Source: Achromobacter insuavis
GTDB taxonomy: Bacteria; Pseudomonadota; Gammaproteobacteria; Burkholderiales; Burkholderiaceae_B
NCBI RefSeq assembly: GCF_902859645.1
Contig: NZ_CADIJR010000004.1
Location: 62,001 to 126,000 of the forward strand
Direction of reading: 5' to 3'
Length of the DNA stretch: 64,000 nt
The position numbers and the translations under genes are program-made. Below, piece by piece: positions 17,198-27,893 of this stretch. A model generated the notes under the pieces. It searched no databases. It was not told the DNA's origin and saw only the letters and a program-made list of their open reading frames with translations. Position 1 is the first letter of the stretch. The number at the start of each line of letters is the position of its first letter.

Positions 17198-18028
17198 ATG
17201 TCCATCCGAGTCGCAGCCATCCAGCTCGACAGCCGCGGCGACCGCGACGCCAACCTGGCGGCGCTGGAACACGCGATCACGGCCGCGGCCAACGACGGCG
17301 CCAGGTTGATCGTCACGCCCGAATACAGCGACGTGCGCGGCGCCCCATCCACGCTGCGGGCCGCCGCCAGCCCGATTCCCGGCGAGGTCACCGCGCGCCT
17401 GGCCGCGCTGGCGCAACGCCACGCCTGCTGGATCCACCTGGGTTCGATGCATGAACGGCTGGCGGGCCAGGAGCGGCTCGGCAACACCGGCGTCACCTTC
17501 GCCCCGGACGGCAGCATCGCCGCCGCCTACCGCAAGGTCCACCTGTATGACGCGGTGGTCGACGGCACGCCCTACCGCGAATCCGCCGACTTCGCGCCGG
17601 GCGCCCATCTGCAGACGGTCGAGGCCGCCGGCCTGACGCTGGGCCTGAGCATCTGCTACGACCTGCGCTTCGCCGAGCTCTACCGCGCGCTGCGCGGACG
17701 CGGCGCCAACGTGCTGGTGGTGCCCGCGGCGTTCAACCTGCACACCGGGCGCGACCATTGGGAAACCCTGCTGCGAGCCCGCGCCATCGAAAACCAGTGC
17801 TACGTGATCGCCGCCGCGCAGATCGGCGGCGACGGCCCGGGCCTGCCCTGCCTGGGGCGCAGCATGATCATCGACCCCTGGGGCACCGTGCTGGCCTGCA
17901 TGCCCGACCGCACCGGCCACATCACGGCCGACCTCGACCCGGAACGGGTGGCCACCCTGCGCGCCGGCCTGCCGGCCTGGGAGCATCGCCGCACGGATCT
18001 CTATGACGGCAGCGCCATGAAGGACTGA
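17198..18028 (+). CDS. Nitrilase-superfamily carbon-nitrogen hydrolase (amidase)
   Basis: The 276-residue protein has the complete Glu-Lys-Cys triad: E42 in VTPEYSDV, K113 in YRKVHLYD and C153 in [10 protein letters not shown]. Length and CYDLRF context fit the Nit1/Nit2-like omega-amidase or deaminated-glutathione amidase branch rather than aliphatic nitrilases. It is cytoplasmic, with no signal peptide. It is the last gene of the permease/serine-hydrolase/amidase operon, starting 13 bp after the hydrolase stop. It would release ammonia from a small amide, possibly the product of the preceding enzyme. Confidence 0.92.
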   Translation: MSIRVAAIQLDSRGDRDANLAALEHAITAAANDGARLIVTPEYSDVRGAPSTLRAAASPIPGEVTARLAALAQRHACWIHLGSMHERLAGQERLGNTGVTFAPDGSIAAAYRKVHLYDAVVDGTPYRESADFAPGAHLQTVEAAGLTLGLSICYDLRFAELYRALRGRGANVLVVPAAFNLHTGRDHWETLLRARAIENQCYVIAAAQIGGDGPGLPCLGRSMIIDPWGTVLACMPDRTGHITADLDPERVATLRAGLPAWEHRRTDLYDGSAMKD

Positions 18029-18080
18029 CCTTCGCGCCACCGGGACACGCGCCAGCGGGTGCCATGTCGGGAAAACACGG

Positions 18081-18109
18081 TTGACTGTACTTGTATAGGC
18101 AAGTACAAA
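18081..18109 (+). promoter_or_regulatory. Promoter with overlapping HutC/GntR-like palindrome
   Basis: A -35 TTGACT (18081-18086) and -10 TACAAA (18104-18109) are 17 bp apart. The perfect dyad TGTACTTG (18086-18093) / CAAGTACA (18100-18107), with 6-bp centre TATAGG, fills the spacer, so a bound protein would block polymerase. The centre TTGTATA..CAAG resembles operators of the HutC branch of GntR regulators. The gene downstream is a histidine-ammonia-lyase homologue. No HutC gene is in the window. Confidence 0.6.
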
Positions 18110-18146
18110 AGACTCCCTCCGACATTGCACTTTCTGGAACGTGTCC

Positions 18147-19943
18147 ATGAATGCAACGCAGTGCGCTACGCCATCGTTTTCCCGCGCCCTTGCAGGGCCG
18201 CGCTCCATCAGGGGCTTCCGACGAAAGCTGAGCGCGGTCTCGCGCAGGCTCGCGGGACCGCTGCTGCTGGCCCTGGCGGCAACCTTGCCCGCCACGCCCA
18301 CCGCGGCCGCTGCGCCGCCCGAGGCGCAAGCGCGCGTCGCGGACAAGCAAAGCTCCCTGGCGCTGGACGGCGGGTCGCTCACCCCGTCGGACGTGATCGC
18401 GGTGGCCCGGCGCGGCCAGGCGGTGGCGCCCACCGACGCCTCCTGGCAGCGCGTGACCCGCTCGCACGACCTGCTGCTGGCATATGGCCGCCTGGGGCAG
18501 CCCGTCTACGGGCTGAACCGTGGCGTCGGCCAGAACAAGGACCAGACGATTTTCTCGGGCGACACGCTGTCCGACGAGGCCCGGGCAGCGTCAGCCGCCT
18601 TCAATCACCGCATGCTGCTGTCGCACACCGTCGCCTACGGCGAGCCGGCGAAGACCGAAACCGTGCGCGCCGCCATGTTGATCCGGCTGAATACCGCGCT
18701 GTTCGGCGGCACCGGCATGAGCCCGCCCCTGGTGCGCCAATACGTCGACTTCCTCAACAAGGGCCTGACGCCCGTCGTACTCGGGCAGGGGTCGGTCGGC
18801 CAGGCCGACATCACCATCCTGCCGCAGATCGGCCTGGCCATGATGGGCGAAGGCATGATCGAGCTGGACGGCAAAGCCATGCCCGCGACCGACGCGATGC
18901 GCCGCGTCGGCCTGGCGCCGGTCAAGCCCTACGCCAAGGACTCGCTGTCCCTGCTCAGCTCCAATGCCTACGGCGCCGCGCTGGCCATCCTGGCCGCGGA
19001 CGAAGCCGGGCGCATGCTCGACCGCGCGGATGAAGTCGCGGCCCTGTCACTCGAGGGCTTGAACGGCAATATCGCGCCCCTGCTGGCCATCACCCAGGCG
19101 CAGCGGCCCTATCCGGCCCAGCAACAGGTGGCCCAACGCATCCTGTCCCTGCTCGACGGCAGCGCGCTGTGGCAGGCGGACGAGCAGCGCTCGCTGCAGG
19201 ACCCGCTGAGCTTTCGCACCGTGAGCCAGGTGCACGGCGCGGCGCGCGAAGCCCTGCGGCAGCTGGATGTCCAGTTGCGGGTGCAGATCAACAGTTCCGA
19301 CGACAACCCGACCGTGATCCTGGACGCGGCGCCGCCGCCCGGCGTTTCTGCCCAGGAAGCCCGTTACTACGTGACCCAGGGCCCACAGCGCGGCGCCGTG
19401 GTGCCCAGCGCCGGGTTCGATCCCACGGCCTGGGTGGTGCCCCTGCAATCGGTCGGGATCGCGCTGTCACAGGTGGCGCAGTCCTCGGCGCAACGCGTGC
19501 TGCGCATGGGCGATCCCGCCTTCACCAGGCTGCCGCGCTTCCTGTCGCCCAACGACACCACGCTGGCCTACACCACCATCCAGAAGCCCGTCTCGTTGCT
19601 GGCCACCGAGATCCGCGCGCTGTCGCATCCCGTCTCGTCCGATGCGCTGGCGGTCGCCGGCAACATCGAGGACGTGGCCACCAACGGGCCGCTGGCCGCG
19701 CAGCGCCTGGGCCAACAGGCCGTGCGCCTGCGCACGTTGCTGGGCATCGAACTGATCCACGCCGCGCAGGCGGTGGACCTGCGCACGCGCGCCGATGGAC
19801 AGCGCCCGGTGGGCAAGGGAACCGGCGCCGTGCTGGCCGCATTCCGCCAGGAAGTACCGTTTCTTTCACAAGACAGGAGACTGGCCGACGACATTGCGCG
19901 CGCCGAACGGTTTCTTGATGAAGAGCGCGCCGTCACACCGTAG
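18147..19943 (+). CDS. Exported aromatic amino acid/histidine ammonia-lyase homologue lacking the MIO triad
   Basis: The 598-residue protein is of the HAL/PAL superfamily. It has VYGLNRGVGQNKD near the N-terminus (HAL: YGINTGFG), KDSLSLLSSNAYGAAL, INSSDDNPTV and late NIEDVATNG, all at positions expected for the fold. The loop that should read GSVG-ASG-DLAPL instead reads GSVG-QA-DITIL (residues 215-223), one residue shorter. The Ala-Ser-Gly that cyclises to the MIO electrophile is therefore missing. Unlike normal lyases it has an N-terminal signal sequence (basic RRKLSAVSRR, hydrophobic LLLALAATL, Ala-rich cleavage region) and should be periplasmic. ATG 18147 is preferred over GTG 18141 for Shine-Dalgarno spacing. 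It may be a binding protein or use other chemistry; lyase activity is doubtful. Confidence 0.88.
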   Translation: MNATQCATPSFSRALAGPRSIRGFRRKLSAVSRRLAGPLLLALAATLPATPTAAAAPPEAQARVADKQSSLALDGGSLTPSDVIAVARRGQAVAPTDASWQRVTRSHDLLLAYGRLGQPVYGLNRGVGQNKDQTIFSGDTLSDEARAASAAFNHRMLLSHTVAYGEPAKTETVRAAMLIRLNTALFGGTGMSPPLVRQYVDFLNKGLTPVVLGQGSVGQADITILPQIGLAMMGEGMIELDGKAMPATDAMRRVGLAPVKPYAKDSLSLLSSNAYGAALAILAADEAGRMLDRADEVAALSLEGLNGNIAPLLAITQAQRPYPAQQQVAQRILSLLDGSALWQADEQRSLQDPLSFRTVSQVHGAAREALRQLDVQLRVQINSSDDNPTVILDAAPPPGVSAQEARYYVTQGPQRGAVVPSAGFDPTAWVVPLQSVGIALSQVAQSSAQRVLRMGDPAFTRLPRFLSPNDTTLAYTTIQKPVSLLATEIRALSHPVSSDALAVAGNIEDVATNGPLAAQRLGQQAVRLRTLLGIELIHAAQAVDLRTRADGQRPVGKGTGAVLAAFRQEVPFLSQDRRLADDIARAERFLDEERAVTP

Positions 19944-19983
19944 GCGCCGCGCCGCAGCCAGATCTGCAACAAGGGGAATGACC

Positions 19984-20967
19984 ATGAACAAGTATGTCGC
20001 GCTGTGCCTGAGTAGCACCCTTCTCGCCACTGCCTTGTCCGCGCCCGCCGGCGCGGCCGACGGCAAGTATCCCGCCCGCCCTGTCACCATCGTCGTCCCG
20101 TTCGGCGCCGGCGGCATCGCCGACGCGCTGCCGCGCATCGTCGGCCAGGAACTCAACAGCAAATGGGGCGTGCCGGTCATCATCGAGAACAAAGTCGGCG
20201 CGTCCGGCAATATCGGCATGGACTATGTCGCGCGCGCCAATCCGGACGGCTACACGCTGGCCCTGGCGCCGGCGGGCAATCTGACGGTCAACCCGTTGCT
20301 CTACACCAAGCTGCCCTTCGACACGGCCAGGGACTTCGCGCCGGTGACCATGCTGGCCACCTCGCCCAACGTGCTGGTGGTCAACGCGCGCGTGCCCGCC
20401 AAGACCTTCACCGAACTGGTGGCCTACGCCCGCCAGCATCCGGACAAGCTCAATTACTCCTCCCCCGGACCTGGCAGCGGTGCCCATCTGGCGGGTGAAT
20501 TGCTCAACCAGTCGGCCGGCATCGTCACGCGCCATATCCCGTACAACGCCATGGCCGCGGCGGTCAACGACGTGGTGGCGGGCAACGTCGACATGATGTT
20601 CGCCGGCGTATCCACCGTATTGCCGCACATCCAGTCCGGCAAGCTGCGCGCGCTGGCCGTGGCTGGCCCGCAGCGCCTGCCGCAACTGAAGGACGTGCCC
20701 ACCGTGGCCGAGAGCGGCTACCCGGGCTTTGACGTGACCTCCTGGTACGGCATCGTCGCGCCGGCCAAGGTGCCGCCCGACATCCTCGATCAGTTGCAGG
20801 CCGATATCGCCGCCGTGCTGCAGAAGGAATCCGTGCGCCAGAAGTTCGCCGGCCTGGGCGTGGATCCGGCCGGATCCAACCGCGCCGACTTCGGCCAGGC
20901 GATCAAGCAGGAAACCGACAAATGGGCGGCCATCGTCAAGCAGGCCGGCATCCAGCCAATTCAATAA
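19984..20967 (+). CDS. Bug-family (TctC-type) tripartite tricarboxylate transporter receptor
   Basis: The 327-residue protein has a signal peptide ending SAPAGAADGKYPARP. The Bug fold shows VTIVVPFGAGGIADALPR, VIIENKVGASGNIG and GVDMMFAG-like segments typical of TctC periplasmic receptors. These bind carboxylates or amino acids and normally deliver them to TctA/TctB membrane partners. None are encoded here, which is common for the expanded Bug families of Bordetella and relatives. It lies 40 bp after the lyase homologue and 14 bp before the cyclodeaminase homologue, so it belongs to their operon. Confidence 0.95.
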   Translation: MNKYVALCLSSTLLATALSAPAGAADGKYPARPVTIVVPFGAGGIADALPRIVGQELNSKWGVPVIIENKVGASGNIGMDYVARANPDGYTLALAPAGNLTVNPLLYTKLPFDTARDFAPVTMLATSPNVLVVNARVPAKTFTELVAYARQHPDKLNYSSPGPGSGAHLAGELLNQSAGIVTRHIPYNAMAAAVNDVVAGNVDMMFAGVSTVLPHIQSGKLRALAVAGPQRLPQLKDVPTVAESGYPGFDVTSWYGIVAPAKVPPDILDQLQADIAAVLQKESVRQKFAGLGVDPAGSNRADFGQAIKQETDKWAAIVKQAGIQPIQ

Positions 20968-20981
20968 ACAAGGGAGACAAC

Positions 20982-21986
20982 ATGCAATCCATCGACATCA
21001 CCTATCTGAACGGCCCTGACGTGCGCGCGCTGGGCCTGACCGACGCCGAAATCCTGGCCGCCGTGCAAAGCGCGCTGGACGCCCAGGGACGCGGCCAGAC
21101 CGTCATCGAGCCGCGCATGCATCTGGTGCCGGAATCCTCCGACAAGGGGCATTTCAACGTGCTGCGCGGCTATATCGCGCCGCTGCATGTGGCCGGCGTG
21201 AAGGTCGTCAGCGACTTCGTCGACAACTACAAGGTCGACCTGCCTTCCGAGATGGCCTTGCTAAACCTGTTCGATCCGGTCAACGGCAAGCCGCTGGCGG
21301 TGGTGGACGCGACCGCCATTACCGACATGCGCACCGGCGCGGTCACCGCGCTGGGCGCCAAGTACCTGGCCCGCAAGGACAGCAAGGTCCTGGGCCATAT
21401 CGGCTCGCGCGGCACCTCGTACTGGAATGTGCGCCTGCTCGACAGCCTCTACGACTTCGACGAGATCCGCGTGCATTCGCGCCGCCCCGAAAGCCAGCAG
21501 GCCTTCGGCGAACGCCTGTCGCGCGACCTGGGCAAGCCCGTGAAGGTCGTCAACGACTGGGAATCCTGCGTGCGCGGCGCCGACATCGTGGTGGAGGCCT
21601 CGCGCCTGCCCCAGCCCACGCCGCTGCTCAAGACCGAATGGATCAAGCCCGGCGCCCTGGTCATGCCCTATGGCACCATGAGCGCGGTGGAACTGAGCCT
21701 GACCGACATCATGAGCAAAGTGGTGGTCGATGACTGGGGCCAATGCCGCAAGGGTCTGCCCTACGGCGCATTGCGCGCCCACGTCGACAGCGACCGCATT
21801 ACCGAGAAAAACCTGCACGCCGAACTGGGCCAGATCGTCGCCGGCCTGAAGCCGGGCCGCGAGCGCGATGACGAGACCATCCTGTTCTGGCACCGCGGCC
21901 TGTCCACCACCGACATCGCGCTCGGCCACGCCATGCTGGAGAAAGCCCGCAAGATGGGCCTCGGCCAGACCCTCAAGTTCGCGTAG
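20982..21986 (+). CDS. Ornithine cyclodeaminase / mu-crystallin family protein
   Basis: The 334-residue protein of the OCD/mu-crystallin family has an N-terminal substrate domain with PRMHLVPESSDKG. The NAD-binding domain shows VLGHIGSRGTSYWNVRLL and IRVHSRRPESQQAFGERL. The family includes ornithine cyclodeaminases, ketimine reductases and alanine or other amino acid dehydrogenases. AGGGAGA before ATG 20982 is a strong ribosome site. Its place after an ammonia-lyase-like protein and a receptor suggests the operon handles an amino acid or imine. The true substrate is unknown. Confidence 0.9.
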   Translation: MQSIDITYLNGPDVRALGLTDAEILAAVQSALDAQGRGQTVIEPRMHLVPESSDKGHFNVLRGYIAPLHVAGVKVVSDFVDNYKVDLPSEMALLNLFDPVNGKPLAVVDATAITDMRTGAVTALGAKYLARKDSKVLGHIGSRGTSYWNVRLLDSLYDFDEIRVHSRRPESQQAFGERLSRDLGKPVKVVNDWESCVRGADIVVEASRLPQPTPLLKTEWIKPGALVMPYGTMSAVELSLTDIMSKVVVDDWGQCRKGLPYGALRAHVDSDRITEKNLHAELGQIVAGLKPGRERDDETILFWHRGLSTTDIALGHAMLEKARKMGLGQTLKFA

Positions 21987-21996
21987 GAAGCCGGCC

Positions 21997-22815
21997 ATGG
22001 AATTCATGACTTCGACGCGCATGTACGACGTCGCGCCCGCGGCGCGGGCCGCCTGGCATGCGCTGCTGCGGGCCGCGCATGATCGCGCCGGGCTGCGCGT
22101 GCGATTCGTCGAACATGGCTGGCCGGCGCCGATCGGCGAGCTTTGGGAACGGCCCGGCCTGTGCGGCGTCTTCATGTGCGGCTGGCCCTACGTGAGGGCG
22201 CTGAAGGCCGGCAGGGCATTCGGCGCCATGGCCGCGGTGGTGCCCGACTGGCCGGCCTACGAGGGCCTGCCACGCTATCGCAGCGAATTCCTGGTTCGCG
22301 CCGACTGCACGTGGTCGTCGCTGGCCGACGCGGCCGGCAGCCGCTATGGCTGGATGGTGCAGGACTCGCAATCCGGCTGGAACGCGCCGCGCGCGGCGCT
22401 CGCCAAGGTTGCCCCGCCCGGCGGCGCCCTGTTCGCGGCCTCCAAGGGGCCTTACGGCAACCCGCGCGGCCTGCTGCGCGCCCTGGCCGACGGCGAGATC
22501 GACCTGACCGCCGCGGACGCCTGGTATCTGGATCTGCTGCGCGAGCATGATCCGGCCGCGCTGGCCGGGCTGCGCACGCTGGCGTACACGCCCTGGACCC
22601 CGAACCCCTTGCTGGTGGCGGGCCCCGACGTGGATCCGGCCGCCGCACAGGCCCTCTCGGACGCACTACTGGCCATGCATGAGGATCCGGCGCACAAGCC
22701 GCTGCTGCGCGCCGCCCACGTGGCGCGTTTCACCCGGCCCGACCCGGCCGCGTACACGGTGCTGGACGGCATGGCACAGGCGGCCGAGACGGCCGGCTAC
22801 GCGGTGATCCGCTGA
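21997..22815 (+). CDS. PhnD-like substrate-binding-fold protein, no signal peptide
   Basis: The 272-residue protein resembles the periplasmic phosphate/phosphonate-binding (PhnD-type) domain. It has [29 protein letters not shown] and [13 protein letters not shown] in the order seen in that family. Typical PhnD proteins are exported, but this one starts [14 protein letters not shown] and has no hydrophobic leader. It may be cytoplasmic or the start may be mis-set; no better upstream start exists without overlapping the previous gene heavily. It is 10 bp after the cyclodeaminase gene and ends the operon. No ABC permease or ATPase is nearby. Confidence 0.7.
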   Translation: MEFMTSTRMYDVAPAARAAWHALLRAAHDRAGLRVRFVEHGWPAPIGELWERPGLCGVFMCGWPYVRALKAGRAFGAMAAVVPDWPAYEGLPRYRSEFLVRADCTWSSLADAAGSRYGWMVQDSQSGWNAPRAALAKVAPPGGALFAASKGPYGNPRGLLRALADGEIDLTAADAWYLDLLREHDPAALAGLRTLAYTPWTPNPLLVAGPDVDPAAAQALSDALLAMHEDPAHKPLLRAAHVARFTRPDPAAYTVLDGMAQAAETAGYAVIR

Positions 22816-22936
22816 CCCGGCGGCGTGTACAGGCCGGCGACGTATTGGCTGGCAACGTATTCGCCGGCCATGCCGACCGCACGCCCCTGCCGCGCACGAT
22901 CCCGCGCCGCTTCCCCCGATTACGGGCCCCAGACGC

Positions 22937-22968
22937 AAAAAAGCCGGCGCCGCTTTCGCGGATCCGGC
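22937..22968 (-). terminator. Intrinsic terminator downstream of tRNA-Pro
   Basis: On the minus strand a GC-rich stem (GCCGG, CCGC, GAAA loop, GCGG, CCGGC with a 2x2 internal mismatch) is followed directly by TTTTTTG. It lies about 50 nt after the 3' end of the tRNA. Confidence 0.85.
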
Positions 22969-23016
22969 TATTGCTGATGGTGTCGGGAACACCACCAAGA
23001 ATTCGACCACAGATAA

Positions 23017-23094
<78 letters not shown>

Positions 23095-23262
23095 AGTCTG
23101 GGTATGGGCCTATACATCACCCACACCTTACAGCTACTGACTTCGTTGCGCTCAGTGCAACCAAATCATCTTTCCGCTTCGGCTTGAAGGCTTGGGCCTT
23201 CCCGCCTGGTGAACATTTCACCACCACGCTGTTTAGCGACTGTTTCCAGCACTGCTTTTCAG

Positions 23263-24228
23263 CTAGCGATCTCTATTCACCGCGAAAGCGCAGAATTCTA
23301 ACAGAGAATTTAGAAAAGGGGAAACGGGATACGAAGAAAGTGCTTCGCGGGCCCGATTCGCCTCGACCTCGGCGGCCTGGCGGGCGTGTTCCAGCGCGTC
23401 CGTCGCCTGGATGGCGGCGGCCACGGCGGCGAAATCGGCATCGCCCGTCTTGATGGCGTCGCGGATCAATTGCTGCTGTTCCGGGGTGCCCACTTCCATC
23501 ACGCGGATCAGCGGCAGCGTCGGCTTGCCCTCGCGCAGGTCATCGCCCACGTTCTTGCCCAGCGCGGCGGCATCGCCGCTGTAGTCCAGTACGTCGTCGA
23601 CCAGCTGGAAGGCGGTGCCCACATGCCGGCCATACGCGGCGGCGGCGGCTTCCTGCTCGGGCGTGGCGCCGGCCAGCACCGCGCCCACCTGGGCCGCGGC
23701 CTCGAACAGCTTGGCGGTCTTGTAGCGCACGACTTGCAGGTAGCGCTCCTGCGACACGTCCGGATCGTGCACGTTCAGCAGCTGCAGCACCTCGCCCTCG
23801 GCGATCACCGTGGTGGCCTCGGACAGGATGCTCATGATGCGCATCGAGTCGGCCTCGACCATCATCTCGAACGAACGCGAATAGAGATAGTCGCCCACCA
23901 GCACGCTGGCGGCGTTGCCGAACACCGCGTTGGCGGTCTCGCGGCCACGGCGCAGGTCGGACTCGTCGACCACGTCGTCATGCAGCAGCGTCGCCGTATG
24001 GATGAATTCCACGACGGCGGCCAGCAACTGGTGATGCGTCCCTTCGTAGCCCAGCGCGCGCGCCACCATCAGCACCATCGCCGGACGCATGCGCTTGCCG
24101 CCGGCGCCAATGATGTAGTCGCCGATCGTACGGATCAGCACCACCTCGGAATTCAGCCGCTCGCGGATAACCGCATCGACGGCTTTCATATCGTCAACTA
24201 TGGGAGCAATGAGCGCGGGGAGATTCAA
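23263..24228 (-). CDS. ispB: Octaprenyl diphosphate synthase
   Basis: The 321-residue trans-prenyltransferase has GGKRMRPAMVL, first Asp-rich motif LLHDDVVDESDLRRG and second motif FQLVDDVLDYSG, with EFIHTATLLHDD strongly like E. coli IspB. It makes the polyprenyl side chain for ubiquinone in the cytoplasm. I place the start at TTG 24228, giving NLPALIAPIVDDMKAV, which aligns with the MNLEKI start of E. coli IspB. An internal ATG (MKAVDAV) would remove conserved N-terminal residues. It is divergent from rplU, a Burkholderiales arrangement. Confidence 0.95.
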   Translation of the reverse strand: MNLPALIAPIVDDMKAVDAVIRERLNSEVVLIRTIGDYIIGAGGKRMRPAMVLMVARALGYEGTHHQLLAAVVEFIHTATLLHDDVVDESDLRRGRETANAVFGNAASVLVGDYLYSRSFEMMVEADSMRIMSILSEATTVIAEGEVLQLLNVHDPDVSQERYLQVVRYKTAKLFEAAAQVGAVLAGATPEQEAAAAAYGRHVGTAFQLVDDVLDYSGDAAALGKNVGDDLREGKPTLPLIRVMEVGTPEQQQLIRDAIKTGDADFAAVAAAIQATDALEHARQAAEVEANRAREALSSYPVSPFLNSLLEFCAFAVNRDR

Positions 24229-24479
24229 GACGTATCCGGAGAGTGAAACGAGCCGTATGTAACAGCTCTTACCGCTGGGCCGCCGCAATGGCGGGGGATT
24301 CGACCAGCGATTATACGGGCTGTCAGGAACCAAAGCCGGACCCGGGAACGCCCCGCGCCCCGGGACGCGCCCGCCATCGACGGCCGTCATCCGCATTGAT
24401 CGGCCCCCCTTTTTTCACCATCCGGAACGGCCGCCGCGGCGTCCAGGCGACACCTAAGCCCTTACCCCGCAAGCGCTTT

Positions 24480-24508
24480 TTGACTTTTCCCCAGCCCCAC
24501 GCTAATAT
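24480..24508 (+). promoter_or_regulatory. Sigma-70 promoter for rplU-rpmA
   Basis: TTGACT (24480-24485), a 17-bp spacer and TAATAT (24503-24508) form a near-consensus promoter. Transcription would begin near 24515, giving a leader of about 240 nt before rplU. Confidence 0.75.
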
Positions 24509-24514
24509 CCCGGA

Positions 24515-24752
24515 TTCGGTCAGTGATGGCCGAATTACGTCGGTGAATTACGCACTACGCGCCCGGTAAACCGCAGGGAAGCAAACGCGGGGAAAAGCGG
24601 ATGGGCCCAGAGTCCACGCCCGCTTGATACGCAGCCTTCCAGCATGCAGCACGGCCCCGAACATCCAGGGTCGTCCAACCGCCAGGCAAGTACCGCCAGC
24701 CCAGCAGGGCCGGCAAGCGAATAAGCCCATTTACCTATTTAAGGAATACCCC
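24515..24752 (+). other. Long rplU 5' leader / ispB-rplU intergenic region
   Basis: No gene fits in the 524-bp gap between ispB and rplU. The upstream half holds the promoter; the downstream half would be a transcribed leader. A six-codon ATG frame at 24526 (MAELRR) lacks a convincing ribosome site. L21 operons often have leaders, but I recognise no defined RNA class. Confidence 0.4.
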
Positions 24753-25064
24753 ATGTACGCGGTCGTAAAAACCGGTGGCAAGCAGTACCGTGTTGCCATT
24801 GGCGAAAAACTCAAGGTAGAACAGATACCGGCTGACATTGGGCAAGAAATCACCCTGGATCAAGTGCTGTCCGTGGGCGAAGGCGACCAACTGAAAGTTG
24901 GTACGCCCCTCGTCGCCGGCGCCGTGATCAAGGCAACGGTTCTTGCGCAAGGCCGCCACGACAAGGTCAAGATCTTCAAGATGCGCCGTCGCAAGCACTA
25001 TCAGAAGCGTCAGGGCCACCGTCAGAACTACACCGAAATCCGCATCGAAGCCATCACGGCTTAA
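24753..25064 (+). CDS. rplU: 50S ribosomal protein L21
   Basis: The 103-residue protein is the standard length. It begins [25 protein letters not shown] and ends with the basic [21 protein letters not shown] segment that binds 23S rRNA. ATG 24753 follows AAGGAA. It is the first gene of rplU-rpmA, with obgE beyond a terminator. Confidence 0.99.
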   Translation: MYAVVKTGGKQYRVAIGEKLKVEQIPADIGQEITLDQVLSVGEGDQLKVGTPLVAGAVIKATVLAQGRHDKVKIFKMRRRKHYQKRQGHRQNYTEIRIEAITA

Positions 25065-25099
25065 GACGCGACTCGGTACCACATTAGCAGGAGCTAAAC

Positions 25100-25360
25100 A
25101 TGGCACAGAAAAAGGGCGGCGGCTCTACGCGAAACGGACGCGACTCAGAATCGAAGCGTCTGGGCGTCAAGGCTTTCGGCGGTGAACTGATTCCCGCTGG
25201 TTCGATCATCGTGCGTCAGCGCGGTACCCGTTTCCACGCTGGCGTGAACGTCGGCATGGGCAAGGACCACACCCTGTTCGCGCTGATCGACGGCAAGGTT
25301 CAATTCGGCTTCAAGGGCGCGTTGAACAAGCAAACCGTTTCGATCGTCGCCGCCGAGTAA
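25100..25360 (+). CDS. rpmA: 50S ribosomal protein L27
   Basis: The 86-residue protein begins [21 protein letters not shown], the conserved N-terminus that reaches toward the peptidyl-transferase centre, and contains [20 protein letters not shown] lies properly before ATG 25100. It is cotranscribed with rplU (35 bp gap) and followed by a strong terminator. Confidence 0.99.
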   Translation: MAQKKGGGSTRNGRDSESKRLGVKAFGGELIPAGSIIVRQRGTRFHAGVNVGMGKDHTLFALIDGKVQFGFKGALNKQTVSIVAAE

Positions 25361-26674
<1,314 letters not shown>

Positions 26675-26731
26675 GCCATAATCGCAATCTCATTCGATTA
26701 CGCCTTTTTCGCGCCGCAGCCCGCCGCCATC

Positions 26732-27868
26732 ATGTCTGCCGAATCACCCGCCGTTTCCGTCGTCACCCACGCCCAGCGCCTTGTCGCCAAGGTCGGCTCG
26801 TCGCTGGTCACCAATGAAGGCCGAGGCCTGGATCGCGCCGCCGTGGCGCACTGGGCCGCCCAGATCGCCGCGCTGCACAAGCAGGGCAAGCAGGTGGTGC
26901 TGGTGTCCAGCGGCGCCATCGCCGAAGGCATGGCCCGCCTGGGCTGGCGCAAGCGCCCGTCGGTGATGCACGAACTGCAGGCCGCGGCGGCGGTGGGCCA
27001 GATGGGCCTGTGCCAGGCCTACGAAGCGGCCTTCGCCGAATACGGCCTGCGCACCGCGCAGATCCTGCTGACCCACGAAGACCTGGCCGACCGCCACCGC
27101 TATCTGAACGCGCGCAGCACGCTGTTCGCGCTGCTGCGCCTGGGCGTGGTGCCGATCGTCAATGAAAACGACACCGTGGTCACCGACGAGATCCGGCTGG
27201 GCGACAACGACACGCTGGGCGCGCTGGTCACCAACCTGATCGAAGCCGACACGCTGATCATCCTGACCGACCAGCGCGGCCTGTACGACTCCGACCCCCG
27301 CAAGAATCCCGACGCCAAGTTCATGGCCCACGCCCAGGCCGGCGATCCGGCGCTGGAAGCCATGGCAGGCGGCGCCGGCAGCGGCATCGGCACCGGCGGC
27401 ATGCTGACCAAGGTGCTGGCGGCCAAGCGCGCCGCGCACAGCGGCGCGCACACCGTGATCGCCTCGGGCCGCGAACGCAACGTGCTGACGCGCCTGGCGC
27501 AAGGCGAATGCATCGGCAGCGAGTTGCGCGCCGTACTGCCCGTCTGGTCGGCGCGCAAGCAATGGCTGGCCGACCACCTGCGCCTGCGCGGCCGCGTGGT
27601 GCTGGACGACGGCGCCGTGCAGGCGCTGCTGCGTGAAGGCAAGAGCCTGCTGCCGATCGGCGTGGTGGACGTGGAAGGCGAATTCGGCCGCGGCGACGTG
27701 GTCGCCTGCGTCGACGGCCAGGGCCGCGAATGCGCGCGCGGCCTGATCAATTATTCGTCGGTGGATACGCGCCGCATCCTGCGCCAGCCGTCATCGCAGA
27801 TCGCGCGCATCCTCGGCAGCATGACCGACCCCGAACTGATGCATCGCGACAACCTGGTCGTGCTCTGA
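26732..27868 (+). CDS. proB: Glutamate 5-kinase
   Basis: The 378-residue protein has an amino acid kinase domain (residues about 15-260) with [32 protein letters not shown] and [19 protein letters not shown]-terminal PUA domain (about 280-372) contains [25 protein letters not shown]. It performs the first step of proline synthesis, ATP-dependent phosphorylation of glutamate, and is normally inhibited by proline. Its place after obgE is conserved in Burkholderiales. A strong terminator follows. Confidence 0.98.
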   Translation: MSAESPAVSVVTHAQRLVAKVGSSLVTNEGRGLDRAAVAHWAAQIAALHKQGKQVVLVSSGAIAEGMARLGWRKRPSVMHELQAAAAVGQMGLCQAYEAAFAEYGLRTAQILLTHEDLADRHRYLNARSTLFALLRLGVVPIVNENDTVVTDEIRLGDNDTLGALVTNLIEADTLIILTDQRGLYDSDPRKNPDAKFMAHAQAGDPALEAMAGGAGSGIGTGGMLTKVLAAKRAAHSGAHTVIASGRERNVLTRLAQGECIGSELRAVLPVWSARKQWLADHLRLRGRVVLDDGAVQALLREGKSLLPIGVVDVEGEFGRGDVVACVDGQGRECARGLINYSSVDTRRILRQPSSQIARILGSMTDPELMHRDNLVVL

Positions 27869-27893
27869 CAGGCACCGCCGGTTGACGATGAAG

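Noticed and set aside
18094-18099. TATAGG in the palindrome centre as the -10 box
   Set aside because: It is only 7 bp from the -35 TTGACT. TACAAA at 18104-18109 has the correct 17-bp spacing.
24526-24546. Six-codon upstream ORF in the rplU leader
   Set aside because: No Shine-Dalgarno sequence and no regulatory codon pattern; chance occurrence is likely.
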